DNA of 59,450 nt from an uncultured Peptostreptococcaceae bacterium. GTDB lineage: Bacteria; Bacillota; Clostridia; Peptostreptococcales; Anaerovoracaceae. Below, in pieces: positions 25,817 through 34,366 of this stretch. The DNA lies in NCBI GenBank assembly GCA_905235115.1, contig CAJOKT010000015.1, positions 1 through 59,450 of the forward strand, given 5' to 3'. Position 1 is the first letter of the stretch; each line of letters opens with the position of its first letter. The notes under the pieces were generated by a model. It did no database searches. It was not told where the DNA came from and saw only the letters and a program-made list of their open reading frames with translations. The position numbers and the translations under genes are program-made.

Positions 25817-27220
25817 ATGGAAACTGTAGGTATTATTTCATTACTTCCTATCATCGTGGCGCTGGTTTTATCCTTCTGGACAAGAGATGCACTTCTTTCA
25901 CTTCTTGTCGGCTGCCTTATCGGTGTTGTCATTCAGGGACAGAACATCGTAAGAGGACTTTCCCTCTTGCTGCAGGACGCTCTGGGCAACGCAGACTTCA
26001 TCTGGGTACTTGCCATCGAGGTGTTCATCGGTATCCTGGTAGCTTTCTTCATGAAGTCCGGTGCTATCCAGGCATTCGTTGACTGGATCAATGGAAAAAA
26101 ATTATCAAAGAGAGGCACGGAGATCATGGCATTCCTTCTGGGAATCTTCATCTTCTTCTCTGACTACTTCTCACCGCTGTATGTAGGTAACGTTATGAGA
26201 CCTCTTACAGACAATGCGAAGACCTCCCGTGAGTATCTGGCCTTCGTCTGCGACTGTACATCCGCACCTATCTGCTGCCTTATCCCCTTCACATCATGGG
26301 GCGTTTACGTAGCAGGTCTCGTAGTCGGTATCGGATGCATCGCTGACGCCACAATGGGTCAGGCTGCCGTAGTCGGCGCATTCAAGTTCAACTTCTACTG
26401 CTGGGCTATTCTCATCCTGAACGGACTTCTCGCAGTAGGCATCATTCCTCACTTCGGTCCCATGAAGGCTGCTCAGAAGAGAGCTCTTGAGACAGGTCAG
26501 GTCTATGCCGAGGGATCCACTCCGCTTCTTTCCGGAGAGCTGGATGAGATCAAACCCAACGAGGGAATCAAGTCGAGTCTGTTCTTAGACTTCGTGATGC
26601 CGGCCATTATCATCATCGGCATCACCGTAGGAACATATATCATCATCGGTTCCGCAAGAACATTAGAGGCATTCATCTGCGCTGTAATGTATCAGTTCGT
26701 AGTGATGTGGATCACAAGGAAAGCTAAGGTCAAAGAGATGATGGATACTGCCGTTCTTGGCATCAAGGCTGTAATGGCCGCCATCCTGATCCTGGCCATG
26801 GCTTACTGCATGAACTCCATCACAAAGGGACTTGGTGCAGCTGCATACCTCATCGGCCTTACTGAGTCCTGGATGACTCCGTTCTGGCTTCTCACCATCA
26901 CCTTCATCCTTTGCGCACTGATCTCCTTCCTGACAGGTTCTTCCTGGGGAACATATGCGATCATGCTTCCCATCTGCTTACCGCTGGCATTCAGTCTTAC
27001 AGGCGGCGAAATGGGCGGAGTCGTATACGGAGCTATCGCTGCTGTAATGGGCGGAGGCTGCTTCGGTGACCACTGCTCACCCATTTCAGACACGACCATC
27101 CTGTCGTCTCTGGCTGCAGGCTGCGACCACATCGACCACGTAAAGACACAGATGCCTTATGCTCTGTGCGCTGCAGTAGTTGGTGTTATCGGCTACATGA
27201 TCATGGGTGCAACCTTATAA
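25817..27220 (+). CDS. NhaC-family Na+/H+ antiporter-like transporter (NhaC-2)
   Basis: A 467-residue protein with about eleven membrane segments. GSSWGTYAIMLPICLPLA and GGGCFGDHCSPISDTTILSS are the conserved NhaC core motifs. It is only distantly similar to NhaC-1, so the two likely carry different substrates. AAAGGAG lies before the ATG. As the first gene after a sigma-54 promoter and upstream of Ald-3, it may import an amino acid in exchange for Na+ or a product. Antiport of Na+ and H+ alone is the alternative. Confidence 0.87.
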   Translation: METVGIISLLPIIVALVLSFWTRDALLSLLVGCLIGVVIQGQNIVRGLSLLLQDALGNADFIWVLAIEVFIGILVAFFMKSGAIQAFVDWINGKKLSKRGTEIMAFLLGIFIFFSDYFSPLYVGNVMRPLTDNAKTSREYLAFVCDCTSAPICCLIPFTSWGVYVAGLVVGIGCIADATMGQAAVVGAFKFNFYCWAILILNGLLAVGIIPHFGPMKAAQKRALETGQVYAEGSTPLLSGELDEIKPNEGIKSSLFLDFVMPAIIIIGITVGTYIIIGSARTLEAFICAVMYQFVVMWITRKAKVKEMMDTAVLGIKAVMAAILILAMAYCMNSITKGLGAAAYLIGLTESWMTPFWLLTITFILCALISFLTGSSWGTYAIMLPICLPLAFSLTGGEMGGVVYGAIAAVMGGGCFGDHCSPISDTTILSSLAAGCDHIDHVKTQMPYALCAAVVGVIGYMIMGATL

Positions 27221-27274
27221 GTTACTACTCGAAGTAAAATACTGCAAAACAATTCATTATTCTTAGAATTGCGG

Positions 27275-27306
27275 GCGGAGCGGGCCTCGCCCGCTCCGCA
27301 ATATTT
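27275..27306 (+). terminator. Strong hairpin, probable partial terminator
   Basis: An 11-base perfect stem (GCGGAGCGGGC / GCCCGCTCCGC) with a 3-base loop is followed by ATATTTAG. The weak U tract suggests that it may attenuate or protect the nhaC mRNA rather than fully stop transcription into Ald-3. Confidence 0.6.
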
Positions 27307-27356
27307 AGCCCATTTTTATAGTTTTTTATTATTGATCAGTTGAGGTAAACAAGAAA

Positions 27357-28478
27357 ATGAAAATCGGAATCGTAAAAGAAATCAAAGAATCGGAATATCG
27401 TGTCGGTGCAGTTCCCACAGCGGTAACTGAGCTGGTCAGAAGAGGACATGAGGTCTTCGTGGAGACTATGGCAGGCGTAGGTTCCGGATTCAGTGATGAG
27501 GATTACAAAGCCAGCGGAGCTGTCATTTGCGAGACGGCGGAAGAGGTGTGGACTACAGTGGACATGATCTACAAGGTAAAGGAGATATTCCCTGAGGAGT
27601 TCAAATATCTCAGAGACGATCTCATCATATTCACATACATCCATTCCAATGCACATCCTGAGCAGACTCAGGCACTGATGAAGTCAGGCTGTACGTCCAT
27701 CGCCTATGAAGACATATCCGATGACAGGGGACAATGGCCTCTGCTGAGCCCGATGTCAGAACTTGCCGGTAAAGGAGGATTTCTGGCGGCTCTTCATTTT
27801 GCACAGACGATCAACGGCGGCCCCGGTAAGCTTCTCGCCAACGTGTGCGGCGCTCCGGCTCCGGTCGTAACCATAATAGGCTGCGGTCACTCCGGACTTG
27901 GAGCCTGCGAACTTGCAGCTGCTTTCGGATGCCAGGTGTATGTTCTCGACATCAACTACAACGCAATGCTGGAGGCAAAGGAACATATGCCCAACAACGT
28001 AAGCTTCCTGTTCTCCAACAGAGACAATCTGCTGGACTGCCTTAAGAAGACTGACGTTCTCATCAACTGCATCCTCTGGCCCAAGACCAGAAAGGATCAC
28101 CTGGTGAACCGTGAGGATCTCAAGCTCATGAAGCCCGGCGCGATGATAATCGACGTTGCCTGCGATGACGAGGGAGCCATCGAGACATGCAGATCAACAT
28201 GTCACAAGGATCCGGTATACTACGAAGAGGGAATACTTCACTATTGTGTCGACAACATTCCTTCCGCTTTCGCGCAGACCTCTTCAGTGACTCTCTGCAA
28301 CGCCACGCTTCCCTTCGCCCTGGCAATAGCCAACAAGGGTGTGAAGCAGGCGCTCAAGGATGACAGGCACCTGAGAAGAGGACTCACCACCTATGACGGG
28401 AAGTTATGCCTGCTGGAGACAGCTGAGAAGCAAAACATCCCGTTCACAGATCCCAATGAACTGGTAAAAGAATTCTGA
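27357..28478 (+). CDS. Alanine dehydrogenase/PNT family amino acid dehydrogenase (Ald-3)
   Basis: The 373-residue product has Ald motifs: KEIKESEYRVGAVP, YKVKEIFPEE (Lys), FTYIHSNAHPEQT (His), the Rossmann motif IGCGHSG, VLDIN (NAD+), and IDVACDDEGAIE with the catalytic Asp kept. It is closest to Ald-4 of the same operon (shared CILWxKTRxDHL and VACDD blocks). It probably supplies NADH from an amino acid to the thioredoxin reductase feeding the reductase. GAGGT precedes the ATG. A terminator follows. Confidence 0.84.
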   Translation: MKIGIVKEIKESEYRVGAVPTAVTELVRRGHEVFVETMAGVGSGFSDEDYKASGAVICETAEEVWTTVDMIYKVKEIFPEEFKYLRDDLIIFTYIHSNAHPEQTQALMKSGCTSIAYEDISDDRGQWPLLSPMSELAGKGGFLAALHFAQTINGGPGKLLANVCGAPAPVVTIIGCGHSGLGACELAAAFGCQVYVLDINYNAMLEAKEHMPNNVSFLFSNRDNLLDCLKKTDVLINCILWPKTRKDHLVNREDLKLMKPGAMIIDVACDDEGAIETCRSTCHKDPVYYEEGILHYCVDNIPSAFAQTSSVTLCNATLPFALAIANKGVKQALKDDRHLRRGLTTYDGKLCLLETAEKQNIPFTDPNELVKEF

Positions 28479-28500
28479 GGATCATAAGCCATTGGATCCC

Positions 28501-28540
28501 GGGGACAGCTGCGGCTTGCCGCCGGCTGTCCCTGTTTTTT
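28501..28540 (+). terminator. Intrinsic terminator after Ald-3
   Basis: GGGACAGC / GCTGTCCC with an inner GC-rich hairpin is followed by six T residues. Confidence 0.85.
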
Positions 28541-28562
28541 CAGAAACAAAAGGAGCGCTGTA

Positions 28563-29138
28563 ATGGCACAGAAGCAGTACATAAAAGAAGTATTCGAAGT
28601 AATAAACACGGACCTGCCCAACGAAGACGGAACACCCAGACAGAAGCTTTTGCGCAAATGTCAGCTTCGCGGTGAGGATGAGGCCACATTCAACAGAGGG
28701 CCCATAAGAGAGGATAATACCCAGCTCATAGAGGTCATGGTCAACGGCGAGAAACTGGGAGAACTCAAGGATGAGGACTACAGAAGATACAACGCAATGA
28801 TCAGAGTGGCCAAGGATGCCAGGGTCCAGATATATGAAGAAGAACAGGAGGACGGAAGCATCACCTACACAGCGGATGCCGTCCTGGTCGTACCCTACAT
28901 AGTCTCCAAGGAGTCCAGAGATGACCTGAGAAAAAGGAAGCGCATGGCCATAGGCGTAATGAGCATAGTTTTCCTGGCCACGGCCATATGGCTCTTCATC
29001 AAGGGAGACATCAAATTCGGCATCCTGGGGCTGATGATAGCCGCAGCCATGGCGTACTGGGGCTTCATCCGCAAACCCGAAAAGGATGACGTAGTGCTTA
29101 AATACATAGAGACCGGCAAGAAAGGCAGAACATGGTAA
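28563..29138 (+). CDS. Uncharacterised protein with a HIRAN-like N-terminal region and two C-terminal membrane helices
   Basis: The 191-residue protein has a soluble N-terminal part (1-115) and two hydrophobic segments (about 128-145 and 150-165) with a basic KRKR before the first. The block LRKCQLRGEDEATFNRG, then DNTQLIEVMVNGEKLGELKDED, loosely resembles the HIRAN domain, but this is weak. No function is proposed. It overlaps the serine dehydratase gene by seven bases, so it is translationally coupled to it, and AGGAG precedes its start. Confidence 0.75.
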   Translation: MAQKQYIKEVFEVINTDLPNEDGTPRQKLLRKCQLRGEDEATFNRGPIREDNTQLIEVMVNGEKLGELKDEDYRRYNAMIRVAKDARVQIYEEEQEDGSITYTADAVLVVPYIVSKESRDDLRKRKRMAIGVMSIVFLATAIWLFIKGDIKFGILGLMIAAAMAYWGFIRKPEKDDVVLKYIETGKKGRTW

Positions 29139-30556
29139 GCGAGGACAAAAAAATACACTATGCATCCATATTCAACGACGTCTTAGCCCCCGTGACCCAG
29201 GGCCCTTCCAGTTCCAATACTGTGGGGCCCTTTAGAATAGGTACCATCGCCCGCGGTCTCCTGGATGGGGAGCCGGCAGAACTGGAGGTAAGGATGAGCA
29301 CGGGAGGGGGATATTACGCCACCTTCTACAACATGGAAAGCGACAAGGGGCTTCTCTCGGGGATCCTAGGAAGAGATATGATCGGAGACGACTTGGGGCA
29401 GGTCTATGATGAGGCCCGAAACAGGGGCCTGAAATATGAGTTCATCTTCAGTGAAGACGTGCCTGCATTTCCCACGGAGCTGGCCCTGGTGAAGGTATCT
29501 TCTGCAAGGGAGACCATCACTCTCAGGGGCATTTCCCTGGGAGGAGGGGAGATACTCATCGACGAGATCAACGGAAAGCCCTTTGAGATAAAAGGCATTT
29601 GTGAAGAGGAGATAGAGATCCCCGGATGCGAGGGCGGGAGGACGGTTCCGTCCGTCTATCCGCTGCACACGGATCCCGGCGCTGTCCCGGTGTTCACCAC
29701 CAGCGAGGAGATGCTGGAGTACGCACAGAACAGCGGCAAGGAACTGTGGGAGGCGGCCGTGGATTACGAAATGAGCCTCACGGGGCTCACTTCGGGCGAA
29801 GTCTTCAAAGTTGCAGGAAACACGCTGGAAACGGCTTACAGAGCCATAGAGAGGGGTCTGGAACCGGGAGTCAGCTTCGAAGGCATGACTGTGGCCATGG
29901 CGCCGGAGATCAAGCAGAAGCTGGGCAGCATGGATCTTTTGCCCATGGGATTCGGTCATCTGGGAGGACTTCAGGCTCTGGCCATGGTGGAGTACTCCAA
30001 CGCCCACGGCGTCATAGTCTGCATGCCCACGGGAGGCGCATCGGGAGTGATCCCAGCGGCCATAAGGTCAGCAGCCATGGCAAAGGGAAAGACCCGGGAG
30101 GACGAGGTGAAAGCGCTCCTTACCGCGGGACTGATAGGAGTTTTCTATTATCCCACCCATTACCACGGAGCCCTGGGATGCCAGGCGGAGGTGGGGATCG
30201 CCACCTCACAGGCAGCAGCTGCTCTTGCGTCCTTCATAACAAAAGATCCGAGAGCCATAGAGAGGGCGGCTGTCATGGGGATGCAGTACCTTCTGGGACA
30301 GATCTGCGACCCCATAGAGGGCTATCCTCAGGTGCCCTGCTTCATTAGGAACATCGCCTCGGTATCCGTGGCAGGCGTCTGCGCCAACTACGGAGTGCTG
30401 GGGATCGATACAGCCATCACCCTGGATGAAATGGCGGGAGCAGTGCTGAGAGTGGGAGAGGCTCTAAGAGAGAGAAGGGTCAATGATCTGGGATGCTGCG
30501 GGTGCAGGTACAGCGCCAATCCGCTGAGCACCCTTGGTGTCAGGGAGGAGATATAA
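29132..30556 (+). CDS. L-serine ammonia-lyase, iron-sulfur type, single-chain form
   Basis: A 474-residue single chain with a beta-type N-terminal domain (APVTQGPSSSNTVGPFRIG) and an alpha-type C-terminal domain (PTGGASGVIPAA). Cluster-type cysteines are seen in LGCQAEVG and in CDPIEGYPQVPC near the C-terminus. The enzyme converts serine to pyruvate and ammonia in the cytoplasm with an oxygen-sensitive [4Fe-4S] cluster. Its position between Ald-3 and Ald-4 links serine to the same pyruvate pool. It overlaps the previous gene. Some relatives in this family act on other hydroxy amino acids or on cysteine. Confidence 0.85.
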   Translation: MVSEDKKIHYASIFNDVLAPVTQGPSSSNTVGPFRIGTIARGLLDGEPAELEVRMSTGGGYYATFYNMESDKGLLSGILGRDMIGDDLGQVYDEARNRGLKYEFIFSEDVPAFPTELALVKVSSARETITLRGISLGGGEILIDEINGKPFEIKGICEEEIEIPGCEGGRTVPSVYPLHTDPGAVPVFTTSEEMLEYAQNSGKELWEAAVDYEMSLTGLTSGEVFKVAGNTLETAYRAIERGLEPGVSFEGMTVAMAPEIKQKLGSMDLLPMGFGHLGGLQALAMVEYSNAHGVIVCMPTGGASGVIPAAIRSAAMAKGKTREDEVKALLTAGLIGVFYYPTHYHGALGCQAEVGIATSQAAAALASFITKDPRAIERAAVMGMQYLLGQICDPIEGYPQVPCFIRNIASVSVAGVCANYGVLGIDTAITLDEMAGAVLRVGEALRERRVNDLGCCGCRYSANPLSTLGVREEI

Positions 30557-30557
30557 A

Positions 30558-31685
30558 TTGAAAGTCGGAATCGTAAAAGAGATCAAAAACAGCGAGAACA
30601 GGGTGGCCATCATTCCGTCCAACGTTACGGAGTTCATAAGCCGCGGTCACGAAGTCTACATAGAGACCGGCGCGGGCGAGGGTTCCGGATACAGCGATGA
30701 GGAATACAGGGAGGCCGGCGCCGTGGTAACGGACACCGCGGCGGAAGTCTGGAACACTGCCGAACTGATGTACAAGGTCAAAGAGATACTTCCCCAGGAG
30801 TATCAGTACCTGAGAGATGACCTGGTCCTCATGACCTACATCCACTCCAATTCTCACAGGGAGCAGACCGATAAGCTTCTCGAATCGGGCTGCGTGTCCA
30901 TCGCTCTGGAGGACGTGTCCTCCGACGATCCCATGAAGAGGTGGCCTCTGGTGGCCAACATGGGAGAGCTGGCAGGCAAGGGCGGCTTCCTGGCCGCGCT
31001 TTACTACGCACAGTCGGTCCACGGCGGTCCCGGACTGCTTCTCGCCAACGTTGCGGGAGACGACCAGCCCATAATATCCATAATCGGATGCGGATATACC
31101 GGAAAGGGAGCAGCGGAGCTTGCCTCGGCCTTCGGCAACAAGGTGAGAGTCCTGGACGTCAACTTCAAGGCAATGGAAGCTGCCAAGACGGTATTTCCTC
31201 CCAACGTCTCTTTCATGTACTCCAACAGGGCCAACATCCTGAAGTGCCTGAAGGATTCAGATGTTTTGATCAACTGCATACTTTGGGACAAAACAAGAAC
31301 GGACCACCTGATCTACAGAGAGGATCTGAAGCTCATGAAGAAGGGCGCCATGATCATAGACGTGGCCTGCGACGACGCAGGAGCGGTGGAGACCTGCAGG
31401 TCCACATCCCACGACGAGCCCATATTCTATGAAGAGGGCATACTCCACTACTGCGTGGACAACATACCCTCCGCATTTTCAAGGACCTCGTCGGTGAGAT
31501 TCTCCAACGACAGCCTTCCCTTTGCGCTGGAAGTGGCGGACAAGGGAGTGGTACAGGCCCTCAAGGACGATAAGCACCTGAGGAGGGGACTGACCACCTA
31601 CAAGGGCGCCCTCACCATGGTGGAGACCGGAATAAAACAAAACAGGCCCTATGAAGAGCCTGATGCATTCGTAAGCAAACTCTGA
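30558..31685 (+). CDS. Alanine dehydrogenase/PNT family amino acid dehydrogenase (Ald-4)
   Basis: The 375-residue product starts at TTG 30558, supported by GGGAGGAG at 30543-30550; a longer frame from 30534 overlaps the previous gene and does not fit the family start (KVGIVKEIKNSENRV). Motifs: YKVKEILPQE, TYIHSNSHREQT, IGCGYTG, VLDVN, VACDDAGAVE. It is highly similar to Ald-3. It lies one base after the serine dehydratase stop, so the pair is coupled. The next gene is convergent with a gap of only three bases. Confidence 0.84.
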   Translation: MKVGIVKEIKNSENRVAIIPSNVTEFISRGHEVYIETGAGEGSGYSDEEYREAGAVVTDTAAEVWNTAELMYKVKEILPQEYQYLRDDLVLMTYIHSNSHREQTDKLLESGCVSIALEDVSSDDPMKRWPLVANMGELAGKGGFLAALYYAQSVHGGPGLLLANVAGDDQPIISIIGCGYTGKGAAELASAFGNKVRVLDVNFKAMEAAKTVFPPNVSFMYSNRANILKCLKDSDVLINCILWDKTRTDHLIYREDLKLMKKGAMIIDVACDDAGAVETCRSTSHDEPIFYEEGILHYCVDNIPSAFSRTSSVRFSNDSLPFALEVADKGVVQALKDDKHLRRGLTTYKGALTMVETGIKQNRPYEEPDAFVSKL

Positions 31686-31688
31686 TCT

Positions 31689-32633
31689 TCAGTGCTTCCC
31701 GTCCAGCTTCTCACGGATGACGGTCACGGGCGGAAACTGCGCCAGTATCACGGCTGCGGATATCAGCACGATACCCAGGATCTCCCTTCCGGTGAACCTT
31801 TCGTTAAGGAAGATGTATCCGGCGAAGGCCGCAAACACAGCCTCGAGGCTCATGAGGAGAGCAGCGATGGTGGGGTCGGTGTACTTCTGGGCGGTGACCT
31901 GGAGGGCATAGCAGATGCCTATGCCGCCTATGCCGCAGAAGAGAATCGAGGGGATCACGGACATGATCTGTTCCATCGTGAGACCCTCGACGATTATACC
32001 GATGGCAAGACATATCACGGCCGCAGTGGTGAATTCCACTATGGAGAAGTGGACGCCCACGAACTCCTTCACATATTTTGCGATGAGCACGATGTGCAGG
32101 GCGTAGAATATGGTGGAAGCCAGGATTATCAGGTCGGCCCAGTCCACGGTGAGAGCCTCGGTCATGCATAGATAGTAGAGGCCCACTACCGCCAGGAGCG
32201 TACCCAGCCAGGTGAAAATGCTGGTGCGGTTCCTGTAGACGATCCATGAAAGGATCGGAGTGAATACAATGTAGATCGCGTTAAGGAAGGCGGCCTTTGA
32301 GGCGGGCACGTATTCCAGACCTATCTGGAACAAAAGATTTCCGGAAAGGTTGGAGAGGACGCAGATAGGAGCTATAATAAAGAGACGCTTGTAGTAACGG
32401 CTGTCTCTCGCAGGAAGAGTTTCTCCCGCGGCTGCGGCTCTGCGCTTCTCATGCTGAGCCATGAAGTATGCGATCACCAGCATGGTGATCACACCCAGGG
32501 TATAGCGGGCGCCCAAAAAGGACGCTGCGCCTATCCTCTGAGCGGCGATCTTCTGGAAGACCACCTGGGAGCCCCAGATGACGGCAGTGCCGAGTAGCAT
32601 GATATTGGACCATAGCTTAATGTGCTTTTGCAT
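31689..32633 (-). CDS. EamA/DMT-family transporter
   Basis: The 314-residue protein has ten predicted membrane helices in two EamA repeats (for example GTAVIWGSQVVFQKIAAQRIG and FLNERFTGREILGIVLISAA). DMT exporters often move amino acids or related metabolites. It is convergent with Ald-4 and divergent from the GPH-type transporter at 32690. No clear ribosome binding site is seen before its ATG. Substrate unknown. Confidence 0.88.
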   Translation of the reverse strand: MQKHIKLWSNIMLLGTAVIWGSQVVFQKIAAQRIGAASFLGARYTLGVITMLVIAYFMAQHEKRRAAAAGETLPARDSRYYKRLFIIAPICVLSNLSGNLLFQIGLEYVPASKAAFLNAIYIVFTPILSWIVYRNRTSIFTWLGTLLAVVGLYYLCMTEALTVDWADLIILASTIFYALHIVLIAKYVKEFVGVHFSIVEFTTAAVICLAIGIIVEGLTMEQIMSVIPSILFCGIGGIGICYALQVTAQKYTDPTIAALLMSLEAVFAAFAGYIFLNERFTGREILGIVLISAAVILAQFPPVTVIREKLDGKH

Positions 32634-32689
32634 TTAAATTGCCTCCAACTCCAATATAACAATATTAAAGCAGAAAACAGATAAAAACA

Positions 32690-34114
32690 ATGGCGAAAAA
32701 TGACCGAAATAATCTAAAAGACGCTTACACCTACGGCATCGGCTTCATCGGACAGGGAGCATCATACATCTTCATGTCCACATACTTCGTTCTGTTTCTG
32801 ACCAACAGCGTGAACCTGAACCCCACGGTAGCGGCTGCGATCTCATCCATCGCCCTCCTCTTTGAGGTGCTGGCGGGCATGCTGATCGGGAACGCCTCAG
32901 ACAACTGCACGTCGAAGATGGGAAGAAGGAGACCCTTCATGCTGACTGCGGGCATCGCCATACTGCCCATAATGATCCTGCTCTTCAGGACCGTCAGTTT
33001 CGAAGGCCCCATGAGGGTGATCTACTACCTGGTGTTCGCCATGCTTTTCAGGGTAGCGTTCTCCACCTTCGAGATCCCGAATCAGGCCTTCGGCGCGGAG
33101 CTGGCCTCGGGCTACGATGACCGTACCAAACTCAGGACCATAACCAGGGCCATATCCATCGCGGGAAACGGTGTGGGATACCTGCTTCCCCTGGGGATAC
33201 TTGCCCTGTACGGAGAGGATGTCAAGGGCGGCTGGTGGACGACGGGAATAATCGTAGGAGTCGTCACATGTCTGGGCTGGTCTTTATCCGCCATACTGAA
33301 CCGCGGCAAGGGCCTGGTCCTCAGCAAAGAGGACGCAGTGAAGGGCGGGAACCACATAGGAGCGATCTTCAGGAACTATCTGGAACTGGTGAAACTCAGG
33401 ACAGGAAAGCTGGGGGTAATGTACAAGACCGCATTCACCTGCGCACTGGCACTCTTCAACGTGGCCACCATTTACTACCTGCAATACAGCGCCCACCTGG
33501 ACAATAAATACATGTCTTACATGTACATAGTCACCATCAGCGTGTTCATGGTAGTGACCCCCATCATCAACCGCATGGCCCTGAAACTGGGCAAGGTGAA
33601 CCAGCAGATGATAAGCCTGAGCGCCACCGGGGTCATCGGCCTCATCGTTTTCTTCCTGGGAGCCGGGACCATCTGGGGGACCATACTGTACATGGCCTTC
33701 TTCGCCTTTACTCAGACCGGCTTCTGGCAGATCAGCTCTGCCATCTTCTACGATATCATCGAGGTGGACGAGTGGGTGAACGGCAAGAGGAGAGAGGGTG
33801 ACCTGATGTCCATGATCTCCGTGCTGGGCACACTGATCTCTGCCATCATGGTGCAGATATTCGGACTGATACTGGACGCTTCCGGCTTCGATGCGACCCT
33901 GGAGGTCCAGGGAGCAAACGTTGCGCCCATACTGGATGTCGCCTTCATCCTGATACCAAGCATCGCACTGTTGATGGGCACACTGGCCCTTAAGGTCTTC
34001 CCCATCAATAAGGATACCTTTGAATCCATCAAAGCTGCGCTGGAAGCCAGAAGAAACGGCGAGGACTACTCACAATACATGGACGACGTGAACAAGATAC
34101 TCGGACGTAAATAG
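32690..34114 (+). CDS. GPH-family (MFS-2) cation symporter
   Basis: The 474-residue product has about twelve membrane helices. DNCTSKMGRRRPFML matches the loop signature of glycoside-pentoside-hexuronide:cation symporters (D-x5-GRRRP). It likely imports a small organic substrate with Na+ or H+. No good Shine-Dalgarno is visible before the ATG. A terminator follows and then the sigma-54 promoter of grdA. A second member of the family is at 57456. Confidence 0.87.
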   Translation: MAKNDRNNLKDAYTYGIGFIGQGASYIFMSTYFVLFLTNSVNLNPTVAAAISSIALLFEVLAGMLIGNASDNCTSKMGRRRPFMLTAGIAILPIMILLFRTVSFEGPMRVIYYLVFAMLFRVAFSTFEIPNQAFGAELASGYDDRTKLRTITRAISIAGNGVGYLLPLGILALYGEDVKGGWWTTGIIVGVVTCLGWSLSAILNRGKGLVLSKEDAVKGGNHIGAIFRNYLELVKLRTGKLGVMYKTAFTCALALFNVATIYYLQYSAHLDNKYMSYMYIVTISVFMVVTPIINRMALKLGKVNQQMISLSATGVIGLIVFFLGAGTIWGTILYMAFFAFTQTGFWQISSAIFYDIIEVDEWVNGKRREGDLMSMISVLGTLISAIMVQIFGLILDASGFDATLEVQGANVAPILDVAFILIPSIALLMGTLALKVFPINKDTFESIKAALEARRNGEDYSQYMDDVNKILGRK

Positions 34115-34143
34115 GATCTTCGGGACAAAAAATTAGCGAGAGA

Positions 34144-34167
34144 AAGCGACAAGTTTTTGTCGCTTTT
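34144..34167 (+). terminator. Intrinsic terminator (also contains CGAC-N8-GTCG)
   Basis: AAAGCGACAA / TTGTCGCTTTT with a run of T residues ends the transporter gene. The same stem contains CGAC AAGTTTTT GTCG (34147-34162), 113 bases upstream of the grdA -24 box, so it could double as an activator site. Confidence 0.8.
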
Positions 34168-34274
34168 TTGATCGATTTAGGCAGGAAATGTTTTTTTTAT
34201 CTAAAATGGCACTAAAACCTATAGAAAATACCCGATGTAAGGCTATAAATCTCTGCAAAAAACTATAATTTTGA

Positions 34275-34290
34275 TGGCACATTATTTGCT
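34275..34290 (+). promoter_or_regulatory. Sigma-54 (-24/-12) promoter of the grdA operon
   Basis: TGGCAC-ATTAT-TTGCT is a full consensus match. The predicted start near 34301 gives a leader of about 66 bases with a stable hairpin before the ribosome binding site. Confidence 0.9.
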
Positions 34291-34314
34291 ATAATAATAG
34301 ACGTGGGTGTAAAT

Positions 34315-34337
34315 TGCAGGGCCCGCGGGTGCCTGCA
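34315..34337 (+). other. 5' leader hairpin of the grdA mRNA
   Basis: TGCAGG / CCTGCA enclose a GC-rich loop (GCCCGCGGGTG). It lies about 15 bases after the predicted start and 30 before the grdA ATG. A 5' stem of this sort often stabilises abundant mRNAs; a regulatory role is not shown. Confidence 0.45.
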
Positions 34338-34366
34338 TCAGAATTTTCGAAGAAAGGAGACGTTTA

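Noticed and set aside
30534-30557. GTG-type start of Ald-4 eight codons earlier
   Set aside because: It lies inside the serine dehydratase gene without a ribosome binding site, while TTG 30558 has GGGAGGAG upstream and matches the paralogues.
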